Shown here piece after piece: positions 54,981 to 64,000 of a DNA stretch of 64,000 nucleotides. How positions within the stretch are numbered: position 1 is the first letter of the stretch; each line of letters starts with the position of its first letter. The stretch comes from Paraconiothyrium sp. Pb-2020 (Eukaryota; Ascomycota; Dothideomycetes; Pleosporales; Didymosphaeriaceae). Where the stretch lies: contig JAJUBI010000008.1 of assembly GCA_022419385.1 (NCBI GenBank), positions 496,001 through 560,000 of the forward strand. Direction: 5' to 3'. The notes beneath the pieces are model-generated. The model saw only the letters and a program-made list of their open reading frames with translations. It searched no databases and was not told the DNA's origin. The position numbers and the translations under genes were made by a program.

Positions 54981-56825
54981 ATGGCCACGGCCTCGCCCAC
55001 ACCAATGGGCTCCTACAGCAGCCTCGGCCGCATGCGCTCTCAATCAAATATACGGCCGCGCAGAGAGTCTCCGCTCAGTGTGCTGGGTCAGAGCCAGGGC
55101 TTCGCGGCGAATGCGCCCATGATGCAAAACATCGACATTGGCGATTCATCCGATGACGAGATTCCGCAACCTATGAAACTCAGCGCCTTAACCACTGCAC
55201 TGTTGGCACAGAACGAGGCCAATTCGCCCGAGAAGACACGGAAGCCCAAATTGCGCGTCTCGCGAAGCGGGTCGGGCACGCCTGTGCACGATACGGTTAC
55301 ACCTGCGCCGAGCCTGCGCATCAAAAGGGTGCCGCTGCGTGGCGCGCCCATGAGGAGGGCACGACGGACACCGCAGAGCGAAGATGAGAAGCATCCGCCT
55401 TCACAAGATCAAGAAAATCTTCTCCCTATGTCTGCTGTAAAGCCAGATACCAAGGATGCCGTCGACTCGGTCATGCAGGTCCCGGACTCGATTATGAAAA
55501 CAGCCGATCAAAACATGCAACCGCCGAGGGAACCTCAATCACCCATCCAAAGACAAGAAAGACCGGTTCCGCTACAGTCGATAAGCGCAAATACTCCGAG
55601 AAGACCGGCACCTCCACCACCACCGAAGATGTCCGCGCTTGAAACCGCGACTGCTACTGCCGGTGCTGCAACGACCAAGACAAGAGAGCGGAAGAAGAGA
55701 AGCATCGTGACAGTACATAACAAAAATTACCAACTCATGGATCGGATAGGCAAGGGAGGCAGTTCGGTCGTCATGCGCGTCATGGCAGAAAACTACAAGT
55801 TACTTGCATTGAAGAGAGTCAAGCTTGATGATGCGGATGAAGCTGCTGTTCTTGGGTATAAGGGAGAAATCGACCTTCTGGAGAAGCTAAAAAATGTAGA
55901 AAGAGTGGTGAAGCTGTATGATTGGGAGCTCGACAATGATCGACAGATTCTACACGTGGTATGTCCGAATATCTTGAGAGTGCTGGAACTCTGTTTAAAG
56001 GACACTGCTAATTTTTTTTAGCTTCTGGAACTCGGAGAATCCGACCTCGCTCGCATCATCCGTCTCAAGCTCGACGGCGTAGACGCCCAGCTTGACCTCA
56101 GCTTCACGCGCTACTACTGGAAAGAAATGCTTTCCTGTGTCGGTGCCGTTCACGATCACAATATCGTGCATTCTGACCTCAAACCTGCCAACTTCGTTCT
56201 TGTCCAAGGCTCCCTAAAGCTCATTGACTTCGGTATCGCAAACGCCATCGAAACGGACCACACCGTCAATGTTCATCGCGACTCCCACATCGGCACTCCG
56301 AACTACATGTCACCCGAAAGTCTTGAAGACAGCGCTGGTGGCGCAAGAGGCAAGCTTGCGAATGGCGAAGGTCCCAAGGACATGAAGCTCGGCAAGCCGA
56401 GCGATGTGTGGAGTCTTGGGTGTATCCTGTACCAAATGGTATACGGGCAACCGCCCTTCGCACACATCGCCAACCAAATGGGCCGCGTCCTCGCCATTGT
56501 AAACCGCGAATACGCGATCAAATTCCCCGACTACGGTGTCGGCGACGTACGAATCCCCCCGGGTCTCAAGCGCACGCTCCGCCAGTGTCTGAACCGCGAT
56601 CCCTCTCAAAGACCGACTATCCAACAGCTTCTCGCGGGCGAGGACTCGTTCATTTACCCCGAGGCACAGGGCCTGTGTATTCCACAGGATATGCTCGCCC
56701 AGGTCATCCAGAGGGTCGCGGACCGCTGCCGCGATCCGAACAAGCCGCCCGTCACCGAGGAGGAGATACGGCAGTATCCGGCGAGTTTCTACGCGAAGAT
56801 ACGGGAGCTATTGGAGACTCCGTGA
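54981..56825 (+). CDS. MPS1: Spindle-checkpoint dual-specificity kinase Mps1/TTK family
   Basis: Kinetochore kinase for the spindle assembly checkpoint (Mph1 in fission yeast). Two exons, 54981-55958 and 56022-56825, giving 593 residues. The N-terminal ~245 residues are disordered and Ser/Pro/Arg-rich with several SP/TP sites, as in other Mps1 proteins. The kinase domain starts near residue 250 with YQLMDRIGKGGSSVVMRVM and ALKRVKL. The catalytic loop is the Mps1-specific HSDLKPANFV rather than HRD, then LIDFGIANAI, the activation segment DSHIGTPNYMSPE, SDVWSLGCILYQMVYGQPPF and the C-lobe end ALKRT-like GLKRTLRQCLNRDPSQRPTI. The length suggests a compact fungal form lacking long N-terminal repeats. 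The gene is the last intact one before the A+T-rich repeat block. Confidence 0.94.
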
Positions 56826-57200
56826 TCCGATCCCTTTCTGACGACTTTCATGCACTTCTTCCTCTCTCGCATGCCGTGTTCGAGCGTTCAAGCGAGGGCG
56901 TTCCTTGATGCATACCCGACTTGCGATGCGGGTCGTTGCTTCTTTTTCGTACGCGCCAAAAGATTTATTAATGACTGGGTATACGGCGTTTTGTTCTTTT
57001 ACTGTTGGCTTTTTGTATACCTTATTCCCCACTTCGCGAGGGCAGTGTTTGCAGCGGGCGAGCGCGGTTCAAGTTGCACGGCTGCGTTGCATTACTTGCA
57101 TAGGCACTTTGGTGGGTGCGGGCTTTGGGCTTGTTTGTATATACTGAGGGTTCAGAGGGGTGGTGTAGTTTTGAAAAGGAGAACGTTCATACGGCAGAAC
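56826..57200. other. MPS1 3' flank and boundary to A+T-rich DNA
   Basis: Balanced-composition DNA, probably MPS1 3' UTR, ends at about 57200. Composition then drops sharply to A+T-rich repeats. Confidence 0.55.
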
Positions 57201-57503
57201 TGCTAGATGATGCTGGGGTCTCATCAACTAAGATATGCTGTGTGGTGTCCACAACTATTAGTGGTAGGTAGACCACGCAACACACATAATTAGACGTAGA
57301 GCCCGTCTTAGTTAAGAACTTTACTATAGTCTCCACCTATATACTAACTATATAAGTAAGTGGAATTCTTAGCTATTAATTTTATAAATAAGTTAATATT
57401 TCTATTAATTATAATTCGAACTCTTAAGACTATCTTCTATATAACTATACTAGTGTTATAAGAAAAATAGTATTACTATATAATTTATAACTAAGTAAAT
57501 TAA

Positions 57504-57863
57504 GTCTAGACCTAGATCTAGGCCCATAGTAATATATAGAAATACTATAATTAGAGAAAACCTTTTCTATTTCTTTTTATATCTTTTCTTTACTAGTATA
57601 GCACTAACTATTAATAAATTAAATACTAATATACCATTTTAATAACTTTATAATATATATAGTACTTTTAATTAGTAATCCAGGTCTGGACCCAGATCCA
57701 GGCCCATAGTAACACACAGGAAAAACACGATAAGAGAGAACCTTTTTTATTTCCTTTTATACCTTTTCTTTACTAATATAGCACTAACTAATAGTAAATT
57801 AAATACTAATACACCTTCTTAATAACCTTATAGCTTACCTAGTACTTTTTAATAGTAATCTAA
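57504..57863 (+). repeat. Tandem duplication, 180-bp unit, differing by RIP-type transitions
   Basis: Unit 1 starts GTCTAGACCTAGATCTAGGC at 57504 and unit 2 starts GTCTGGACCCAGATCCAGGC at 57684, exactly 180 bp apart. Both run through CTATTTC/TATTTCC, CTTTACTA(G/A)TATAGCACTAACTA and end in TAGTAATC. At nearly every difference in the first 40 bases, unit 1 has A or T where unit 2 has G or C. Confidence 0.88.
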
Positions 57864-58130
57864 TTTTATTTAGGGACTACCCTTATCTCTAATACCCTCT
57901 ATCTTTACCTACTTACCTATACCTACTAATACCTTATAACTTAACTAATATACTCTAGTACTCTTATATCTACTATATTATTACTAATTAATTACCTATA
58001 TAATTACTTACACTAATTCTAGTAATAGGGCCTCTATATTATTAAGCTAACCTAGATATAGTATTATAACTATATACTCTATTACCTATTCTATAAAGAC
58101 TAAATTATCTATTATTCTATTTTTAATAAA
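57853..58130 (+). repeat. Repeat family R1, copy A (uninterrupted)
   Basis: Shares TAGTAATCTA(A/C)TTTTATTT, CTACTAATA and ATAACTTAACTAATATACTC with copy B at 58992. It shows the undisturbed order across the site where copy B carries a solo LTR. Confidence 0.75.
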
Positions 58131-58465
58131 TCTCTAGAGTCTACTTCTCTACTTTTTAGTAAACTTTCTATTTTTTTCCTACTATATCTAGCTACTATAT
58201 CTTATATAATTAGTTAGTAATACCTTATATAATAATTATATAATTAGTTAGTAATACCTTATATAATAATTATATACTTAACTTACTAATAAAGTTTAAA
58301 AATATATTTTTTAGAACTATAAGCTTTAGTATCCTTTTACTAAAAGAGGGGGCCTTAGGTATAGAAATAAGTCTAAGGTTATATATAAAGCTTTTAAACT
58401 ACCTATATTAGGTTAGTATTAAATTTACTTTATTATAGGGGATAAAGTCTCTATCTATATAGGCT

Positions 58466-58991
58466 ATATTAATACCTTTACCTTTAATTAGTTATTTATT
58501 TACTACTATTATACTAAAAATAAAATAGAATATTTACTTCTACTTAGAGTATTATATACCTTTTCTACTTAGTTATATACTATAAGTTACTTCCTAATAG
58601 GCTATTATTAAGATACTTAAGTTATAAAGTAGTACCTCTCTTTTATTCCTTATTACTAATCTTAATATTAAGGTACCTATATATAAACACTAGCTTAGTG
58701 TTAGCCTAAATAAGAAGTATATTATACTACTATAGTTTTCCCTAGAGGTATAGCTATAAGTAACTTAGTTAGACCTTCTAGTAGTAAAAAAACTTTATAG
58801 TAAGTCTTAGTATATATAGGTTAGCTTTAGTAACTTACGCGCCTTAGTAAGCCTATACCTTATAAAATATACCTTTCTATCTTATTATATATAGAATATA
58901 ACAAAGAGCTATTTATAGATTTATATAGTTCTAACTAGCCATTTTATTACTATTACGTAGTTATAGTAGTAACTTTACATCAAAAAAAAAA
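58466..58991 (+). mobile_element. 5'-truncated poly(A)-ended retroelement remnant, copy 1
   Basis: About 520 bp ending in a poly(A) run at 58982-58991. The same sequence occurs in reverse orientation at 61198-61702. For example, TTATTATATATAGAATATAA here matches the complement of the segment near 61300. A poly(A) end and variable 5' end fit a LINE-type (non-LTR) element; no coding part is left. Confidence 0.6.
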
Positions 58992-59760
58992 TAGTAATCT
59001 ACTTTTATTTAAAAAAACTATTTTTATCTCTAGTACTCTCTACTCTTAGCTTTCTTTACTTATCTATACCTACTAATATTTTATAACTTAACTAATATAC
59101 TCTAGTTGTTACGGCTACTACGCCGCAATAGAATTATAGAAACTAACGTAATAACAGCAGCAACTAGTCAGATTATAAGAATAAATATTATAATTATAGG
59201 TTAGATGCTAAGCACAATATAGATATGTAATTAGAGTTATGTAATTAAATCTATAGATCTGTGGAATAGAGCTATAGAGCCTAGATTTATAAAATTTATA
59301 TGTAGAGCCTACAGAGCCTAGGCTAGATAGCAGTATATAGAGATAACAGATTACTACTAGTAATCCTTTATTATTAATCTATAATATAGTTTACTATATC
59401 TAGTTCTCTTACAGAAGATTACCTTTAAGTCTTTAGCAATATATTCTTATTATAGTAATTAATTAACACTTACCTATATATAATTTATATAACCCTATAC
59501 GCTACTTATCTCTTACTAGAATCCCAACTAGGCTGCGGCTTGCTATAGTGATAAGAAGGCCCCGTTACACTAGTATTTTTATATCTACTATACTATTATT
59601 ACTAAATAATTACCTATATAAGTTAGCTTATACTATTACCTTTAATAAGGCCTCTATATTATCTAACTAATATAAATATAATACTATAACTATATATACT
59701 ATTGCCTATACTATAAAGATAAAGTTATCTACTATTTTACTATTAATAAACTTTTTAATC
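58992..59760 (+). repeat. Repeat family R1, copy B, split by a solo LTR
   Basis: Homologous to 57853-58130. It is continuous up to 59106, interrupted by the LTR at 59107-59569, then resumes at 59570-59760 with TTTATATCTACTATACTATT. Confidence 0.75.
59107..59569 (+). mobile_element. Solo LTR (463 bp) with 5-bp target-site duplication
   Basis: Begins TGTTACGGCTACTACG and ends GGCCCCGTTACA (TG...CA). It is flanked on both sides by CTAGT (59102-59106 and 59570-59574). Copy A of the host repeat shows a single CTAGT at the matching place. The LTR keeps G+C-rich patches (CTACGCCGC, CTGCGGCTTGC), so it is less RIP-mutated than its surroundings. No internal retroelement sequence follows, so it is a solo LTR left by recombination. 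Confidence 0.9.
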
Positions 59761-60230
59761 TCTATTAGTATCTAAACCTAAATAAGAGTTTATAGTAAAG
59801 TAATATCTATAGTACTACTATTATATATCTAGATATAGTCTAACTCTATACTAACTCTAGAATATATATAATATTAAAAAATATAAAGCTTATAAAAAAT
59901 CTATAATAATGAATATTAGTAATTACTTATAACTTTTTACTAAGATACTAAAAGATTAGATCTATATTAGATCTATATTAGATTCTAGATATTTAGATAT
60001 TAATAAGTTCTAAAAAGAATTATTATTTATTTTTATAATTAAATAGGTAAAAGAAATTCTAATAAGTAATAGTAAGATATCTAAGAGAATCTTAAATAAT
60101 AATTAGTAAGTAAAGGTCTATAGTTCTTCTTAGTTATTAAAATAGATTTAGTAGTTTTAATTATTCTTTTATACTAGGCCTATAGGTAGTAATTTATCTA
60201 GAATTTCTCTTAAAAATATATACTCTTATA

Positions 60231-60440
60231 TGTTATAGCCCGTGGTACTTTAGACCTAAGAGCCCCTATCTATTCTAAATAGGTACTAGAAGGCGGAGCC
60301 TAGTACTAATAGGTTTTACTTCTAGTATAAAGGATAATAAGCTAGTAAGGATAGCTTACTAGTAAATTATCTATTTAATATATTACTATCTACTTCTTTC
60401 TATACTACTATCTATATTACTATATACCTAGAACCTTAAT
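60231..60440 (+). mobile_element. Possible LTR or element start, degraded
   Basis: TGTTATAGCCCGTGGTA followed by a relatively G+C-rich patch (GAAGGCGGAGCC) resembles an LTR 5' end. The other end and the target duplication could not be located. Confidence 0.3.
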
Positions 60441-61197
60441 ATTTAATTTACTTTTTCTATTACTATAACTAGCCTAAATAATTAGATAATTATAAAGTAG
60501 GATCCCTAAGTTACTTAGTTAGAAATATTCTTTCTAATAAGGAGGCACTTATACTAGAGAAGAAAGAAAGTTATTTTTTTTCTTACTTTCTTATAACTTA
60601 GATAAGTCCCTACTAAATATTATTACTCTAGACTAACCTATTCTAGAACTATTTAGAAAGCTAGTAATCACCTAGAAATATCTTAAGAATTAGAAAAGTA
60701 TTATTAAACTACAGTATATTAATACTATATAGGCCTATTTTAAAGCTAGGAACCTAAGTACCCTAATTAAAACTATAAAGCTTTTAGTACTAGCCTATTT
60801 TAGCTATTTAGTACCTTTATTATATCTACTTATAGAAATAACCCTATAAGTATAATTATAAGGACTATTATAATTTTAACTACTAGAAAAATAACTATAA
60901 ACTGTATTTCTAGTCTTCTAGTACTTATTTTACTATAGAATAGCTAAAAGTTAACTATACTTTCTAATTTACTAATAATATCCTATAAATAACCTAGAAA
61001 CTTAAAGTCTAGTCTAGATAGGTAGAAGACCTATTATAGAAAGAGACTTAGAAGGCTTTTAAGTTAAAAATACTTAGAGCCCTAGAATTACTAAAAAAAA
61101 GGTATTAGCTAGTATATAACTAGCTTAAATACTATTATTAGTACCCTAGATAAAGTCTATTAGATTTTTTAGATTATATGTATAGCTACTAGGAAGA

Positions 61198-61702
61198 TTT
61201 TTTTTTTTTTTTTTTTAAAGAGTAAAGCTGTAATTATAACTACCTAATAGTAAAGAAATAGCTAGGCTAGAACTATATAGATCTATAAATAGCTTTTTAT
61301 TATATTCTATATATAATAAGATAAGAAGATAAGAAAGGTTTTATAAGGTTTTGGCTTACTAAGGTGGGTTACTAAAGTTTACTATAAAGTTATTTTACTA
61401 CTAGAAAATCTAACTAAGTTATAGCTTTATACCTCTAAGAAAACTATAGTAGTATAGTACACTTTTTATTCTAACTAATTCTAAGTATATATTTAATTAG
61501 AGGTCTTATAGTATTAAGATTAGTAAAAGAAGATAATAGAGAGGCTTTTATATCTATTAAGTATTTTAATAGTAGTACACTCTAGTTACTAGAAAGTAAC
61601 TTATAAGATAACTAAGTAGAAAAGGTATAAAATACTTTAAGTAGAGATAAATATTCTATTCTATTACTATAAATATAAATATAAATATAAACCTATAGCC
61701 TA
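61198..61702 (-). mobile_element. 5'-truncated poly(A)-ended retroelement remnant, copy 2 (inverted)
   Basis: The reverse complement of copy 1 at 58466-58991, starting with a 19-base poly(T) run at 61198-61216, i.e. the poly(A) end on the minus strand. The two copies form a ~500-bp inverted repeat with ~2.2 kb between the arms. Confidence 0.6.
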
Positions 61703-61708
61703 TATTAC

Positions 61709-62143
61709 TATTAAACTTCTAAAGGGTAGCTAGTTCTAAAAGGGTTAAGGTTAGTTCTTAGGCAAGATAACTAAGAGAGAAAGGGGAAGTCTTATTAATA
61801 TAGAAGTATCTTATAAAGTATAATAAGTTAATAAGGGAGCCTAAGTAAATCTAAATAATAGATTAATAAATAGGTTAAATACAAGTATAAAAGCCCCTAT
61901 ACTTAAGTCCCTATATACTTATTCTAGGTAATAGTTAACTATCGCTTATTAACTATCGCTTATTAACTATTAGTTATATAGTTAATAGTGAACTATTACT
62001 TATTAACTATTAGTTACGTAACTTCTCTTAGCGCCTAGCAGTATAGTCAAAACGTGTGCTCTACTCTAGGTAAGCCAATAGTAAGTATTATTACAATATA
62101 AAATAAGGTTCTAACCCTCGCTCGGGTCTGGATCCTAATAGTA
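61709..62143 (+). mobile_element. LTR-like repeat family L2, copy 1
   Basis: About 435 bp, nearly identical in order to 62453-62846. Shared strings include AAAGGGTAGCTAGTTCTA, AAGTCTTATTAATATAGAAG and TAAAACGTGT/CAAAACGTGT. The start TATTAAACTTC corresponds to TGTTAAACTCC in copy 2, a G-to-A change at the terminal TG. It has an extra run of TTATTAACTA units absent from copy 2. Confidence 0.7.
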
Positions 62144-62452
62144 ATATAGTATTAAACTAGAAATATATAGAACTATAGTTTTTAAAATTAAACTTATAGA
62201 CTTTTATAGAAGAAAGTACTAGGCCTTAATATCTTTTATAGTTAGTAATATTATTAGTTATAAAATCTTTCTACAATTACTATAGCTAGATAAGGTAGAC
62301 TTTAAGATTAACTTTTTAAATTAAAGGCTACTTTTTAGGTAATCTACTTTAAAGATAATTTTAAAAAGAAATTTAATTAAGATAGAAGATATATAAGATT
62401 TTAATAAAAATCTTTATAATTTTAGTGTGGCTATCTATATATATATAGTATT

Positions 62453-62846
62453 TGTTAAACTCCTAAAGGGTAGCTAGTTCTAGAAGGGTTAAGGTTAGTT
62501 CTTAGGTAAGATAACTAAGAGGGGAAAGGGAAGTCTTATTAATATAGAAGTATCTTATAAAGTATAATAAGTTAATAAGGGAACCTAAGTAAGTCTAAAT
62601 AATAGATTAATAAATAGGTTAAATATAAGTATAAAAGCCTTATACTTAAGTTCCTATATACTTAGTCTAGGTAATAGTTAACTATCACTCGTTAACTATT
62701 ACTTATTAACTATTAGTTATATAACTTCCCTTAGTACCTAGTAGTATAGTTAAAACGTGTACTCCACTCTAGGTAAGCTAATAGTAAGTATTATTATAAT
62801 ATAAAATAAGGTCCTAACCCTTGCTTAGGTCTGAATTCTAATAGTA
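62453..62846 (+). mobile_element. LTR-like repeat family L2, copy 2
   Basis: About 394 bp starting TGTTAAACTCCTAAAGGG. Copies 1 and 2 are in the same orientation with only ~310 bp between them, too little for a full element. They are therefore remnants of a deleted or rearranged LTR retrotransposon. Confidence 0.7.
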
Positions 62847-63039
62847 TTAAATACTAGAGAAATAATAGAAATAGGTATAAATAGGGATAGAATAGTATAA
62901 ATCCCTAACGCCTATTCTAAATATAGTAATATTATATTTATAAATAACTATGAGGTACTACTAGAGTATATAGAGAATAATTTAAGAATCTAAACCTAAG
63001 AAGAAACTAATTCTCTATACTCTTTATTATATAACCTTT

Positions 63040-63843
63040 CTATTATAGAGTTAGAGGTCCTTTAGAAGTATATTAAGAGGTACTTATTAAAAGGGTAGAT
63101 TTAGTACTCTAAATTATCTACTAGTATATATATTCTCTTTATAAAAAAGAAAGATAGTAGCCTATTATTATAAGGGGGTTTCCACGTACCTAACCTAGGC
63201 TGGCCTTATAGGTATTTAGTAATTAAGAGTAGATAGATAATAAGGGGTGTAAGAATATTCTAACCTTACTATAGAAAGCAAGGTAATAATTATGTAAGAA
63301 GACTAATAGATCTTATATAGAAGATATACTTTTATTTTAACTATAGAAGTTAACTCTAAAGAACAGAAAATACTTAGAGAACTTTCTAGACCTTATACTA
63401 GTTATTCTAATATTTATTACTATCTAATTCTTTATTATTATCCCACTAAGGTTCTAATATTCTTAGACTTTATAATATCCCTAGAATATTCTTATCCTAC
63501 AGGACATTATTACATATACCTATTATCCTACTAAGCCTCTACTCCTACTAGATATTATTACATAATATTAGTATTAGGCTTTTCTAATAGGCGTCCAGCC
63601 CTGGCCTACTACTGCTATTAATAATTACTCTTACTATATAATTCTTTACACTTGTCCTACAGGTGTTCTTTATAATTGTAACACCTATAGCTATATATAG
63701 ACTATAAAGGTCTAAATTAGATAACTATTAAAAACTAAGACCTATTACTATTAATTATAGAATTATTAGATTATTTAAAATAAGTAAAATTTTTTACTAA
63801 ACTAGATCTAAAAGATATCTACTATTATATCTATATAGTAGAG
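63040..63843 (+). pseudogene. Ty3/Gypsy reverse transcriptase relic, RIP-degraded and interrupted
   Basis: Read through its many stop codons, 63040-63175 follows the conserved stretch of Gypsy polyproteins just before the reverse transcriptase palm, including the FVKKKDGS-type block. The following DYRGLN-type and FTKLDL-type blocks reappear at about 63697-63830 in the same orientation. Between them, ~63176-63690 is a foreign insertion (starting GGGGGTTTCCACG, containing CCTACAGGACATTATTAC and CCTACAGGTGTTC). The relic ends abruptly at the inverted LTR at 63844. It is non-functional. Confidence 0.72.
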
Positions 63844-64000
63844 TGTAATAGGGCCTTCTTAACACTATAGTAAGCCGCGGCCTAGTTAGGGTTCTAGTAA
63901 GAGATAAGTAGCGTATAGAGTTATATAAATTATATATAGGTAAGCGTTAATTAATTACTATAATAAGAATATATTGTAAAAGACTTAAAGGTAATCTTCT
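63844..64000 (-). mobile_element. Second copy of the 59107 LTR, inverted, cut by the window edge
   Basis: The reverse complement matches the last ~155 bp of the LTR at 59107-59569, for example AGAAGATTACCTTTAAGTCT and GCTACTTATCTCTTACTAGA. It starts at 63844 with TGTAATAGGGCC, the complement of the LTR end GGCCCCGTTACA with one RIP-type change. It sits inside the Gypsy relic, so it inserted after that element. Confidence 0.85.

Larger units (their letters stand above)
57201..64000. repeat. A+T-rich, RIP-type degenerated transposon block
   Basis: Almost the entire interval consists of A/T with TA dinucleotides and CTA/TAG words everywhere. It contains no open frame worth calling and no gene. 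Duplicate segments inside it differ mostly by C-to-T and G-to-A changes. This is the signature of repeat-induced point mutation acting on transposon copies in Pezizomycotina. Individual elements that can be separated are listed below. The block runs off the right edge. Confidence 0.9.

Noticed and set aside
1..64000. CRISPR arrays, operons, ribosome-binding sites, origins or phage-like elements
   Set aside because: The window is nuclear DNA of a filamentous fungus; introns and gene content rule out a prokaryotic reading.

Overview
The window comes from a filamentous ascomycete (Pezizomycotina, most likely Dothideomycetes). The genes carry short spliceosomal introns of about 50-100 bp with GTRNGT donors and YAG acceptors. 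They encode single-copy eukaryotic proteins (Rlm1, Kre33/NAT10, Ssb-type Hsp70, valyl-tRNA synthetase, CK2 alpha, RNase P Rpp1, Mps1) plus typical filamentous-fungal families (HET, Sur7, FAS1, class-C beta-lactamase-like). The last ~6.8 kb is extremely A+T-rich, stop-ridden repeat DNA of the kind left by repeat-induced point mutation (RIP). The species is not identifiable from the sequence alone.

Layout: 0.6-13.8 kb holds an Rlm1-type MADS-box factor, a HET-domain protein, a penta-EF-hand protein, two unrecognised conserved proteins and a Sur7/PalI membrane protein. 14.7-30.4 kb holds a large HET protein with a repeat-rich C-terminus, the Kre33/NAT10 RNA acetyltransferase, a metallo-beta-lactamase-like protein, a secreted FAS1 protein, a basic coiled-coil protein, an alpha/beta hydrolase and a PWWP-domain chromatin protein. 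33.4-37.0 kb holds a UBE2W-like ubiquitin-conjugating enzyme and a ribosome-associated Hsp70 (Ssb). Both are strongly conserved in sequence but broken by several single-base deletions. 37-44.3 kb is gene-poor: it has a copia-protease-derived small gene and a diverged ~90-bp tandem repeat. 44.3-56.8 kb is again dense: valyl-tRNA synthetase with two start codons, CK2 alpha divergent from RNase P Rpp1, a frameshifted beta-lactamase-like gene, a small unknown gene and the Mps1 checkpoint kinase. From ~57.2 kb to the end lies a nest of RIP-degraded transposons: tandem and inverted repeats, a solo LTR with a clean 5-bp target duplication, a second inverted copy of that LTR at the window edge, and a stop-riddled Ty3/Gypsy reverse transcriptase relic.

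The genes do not form one pathway or a biosynthetic cluster. The mixture is ordinary fungal housekeeping synteny: translation and RNA (VAS1, RPP1, KRE33, SSB), signalling (RLM1, CK2, MPS1), envelope (SUR7, FAS1) and two self-recognition-type HET genes. Gene models below were spliced by eye; exon limits are given where they matter. I did not find a convincing new molecular system. The points most worth a second look are the cluster of single-base deletions at 33-35 kb, the domesticated copia-type protease gene, the ~90-bp degenerate array and the nested RIP/LTR structure.
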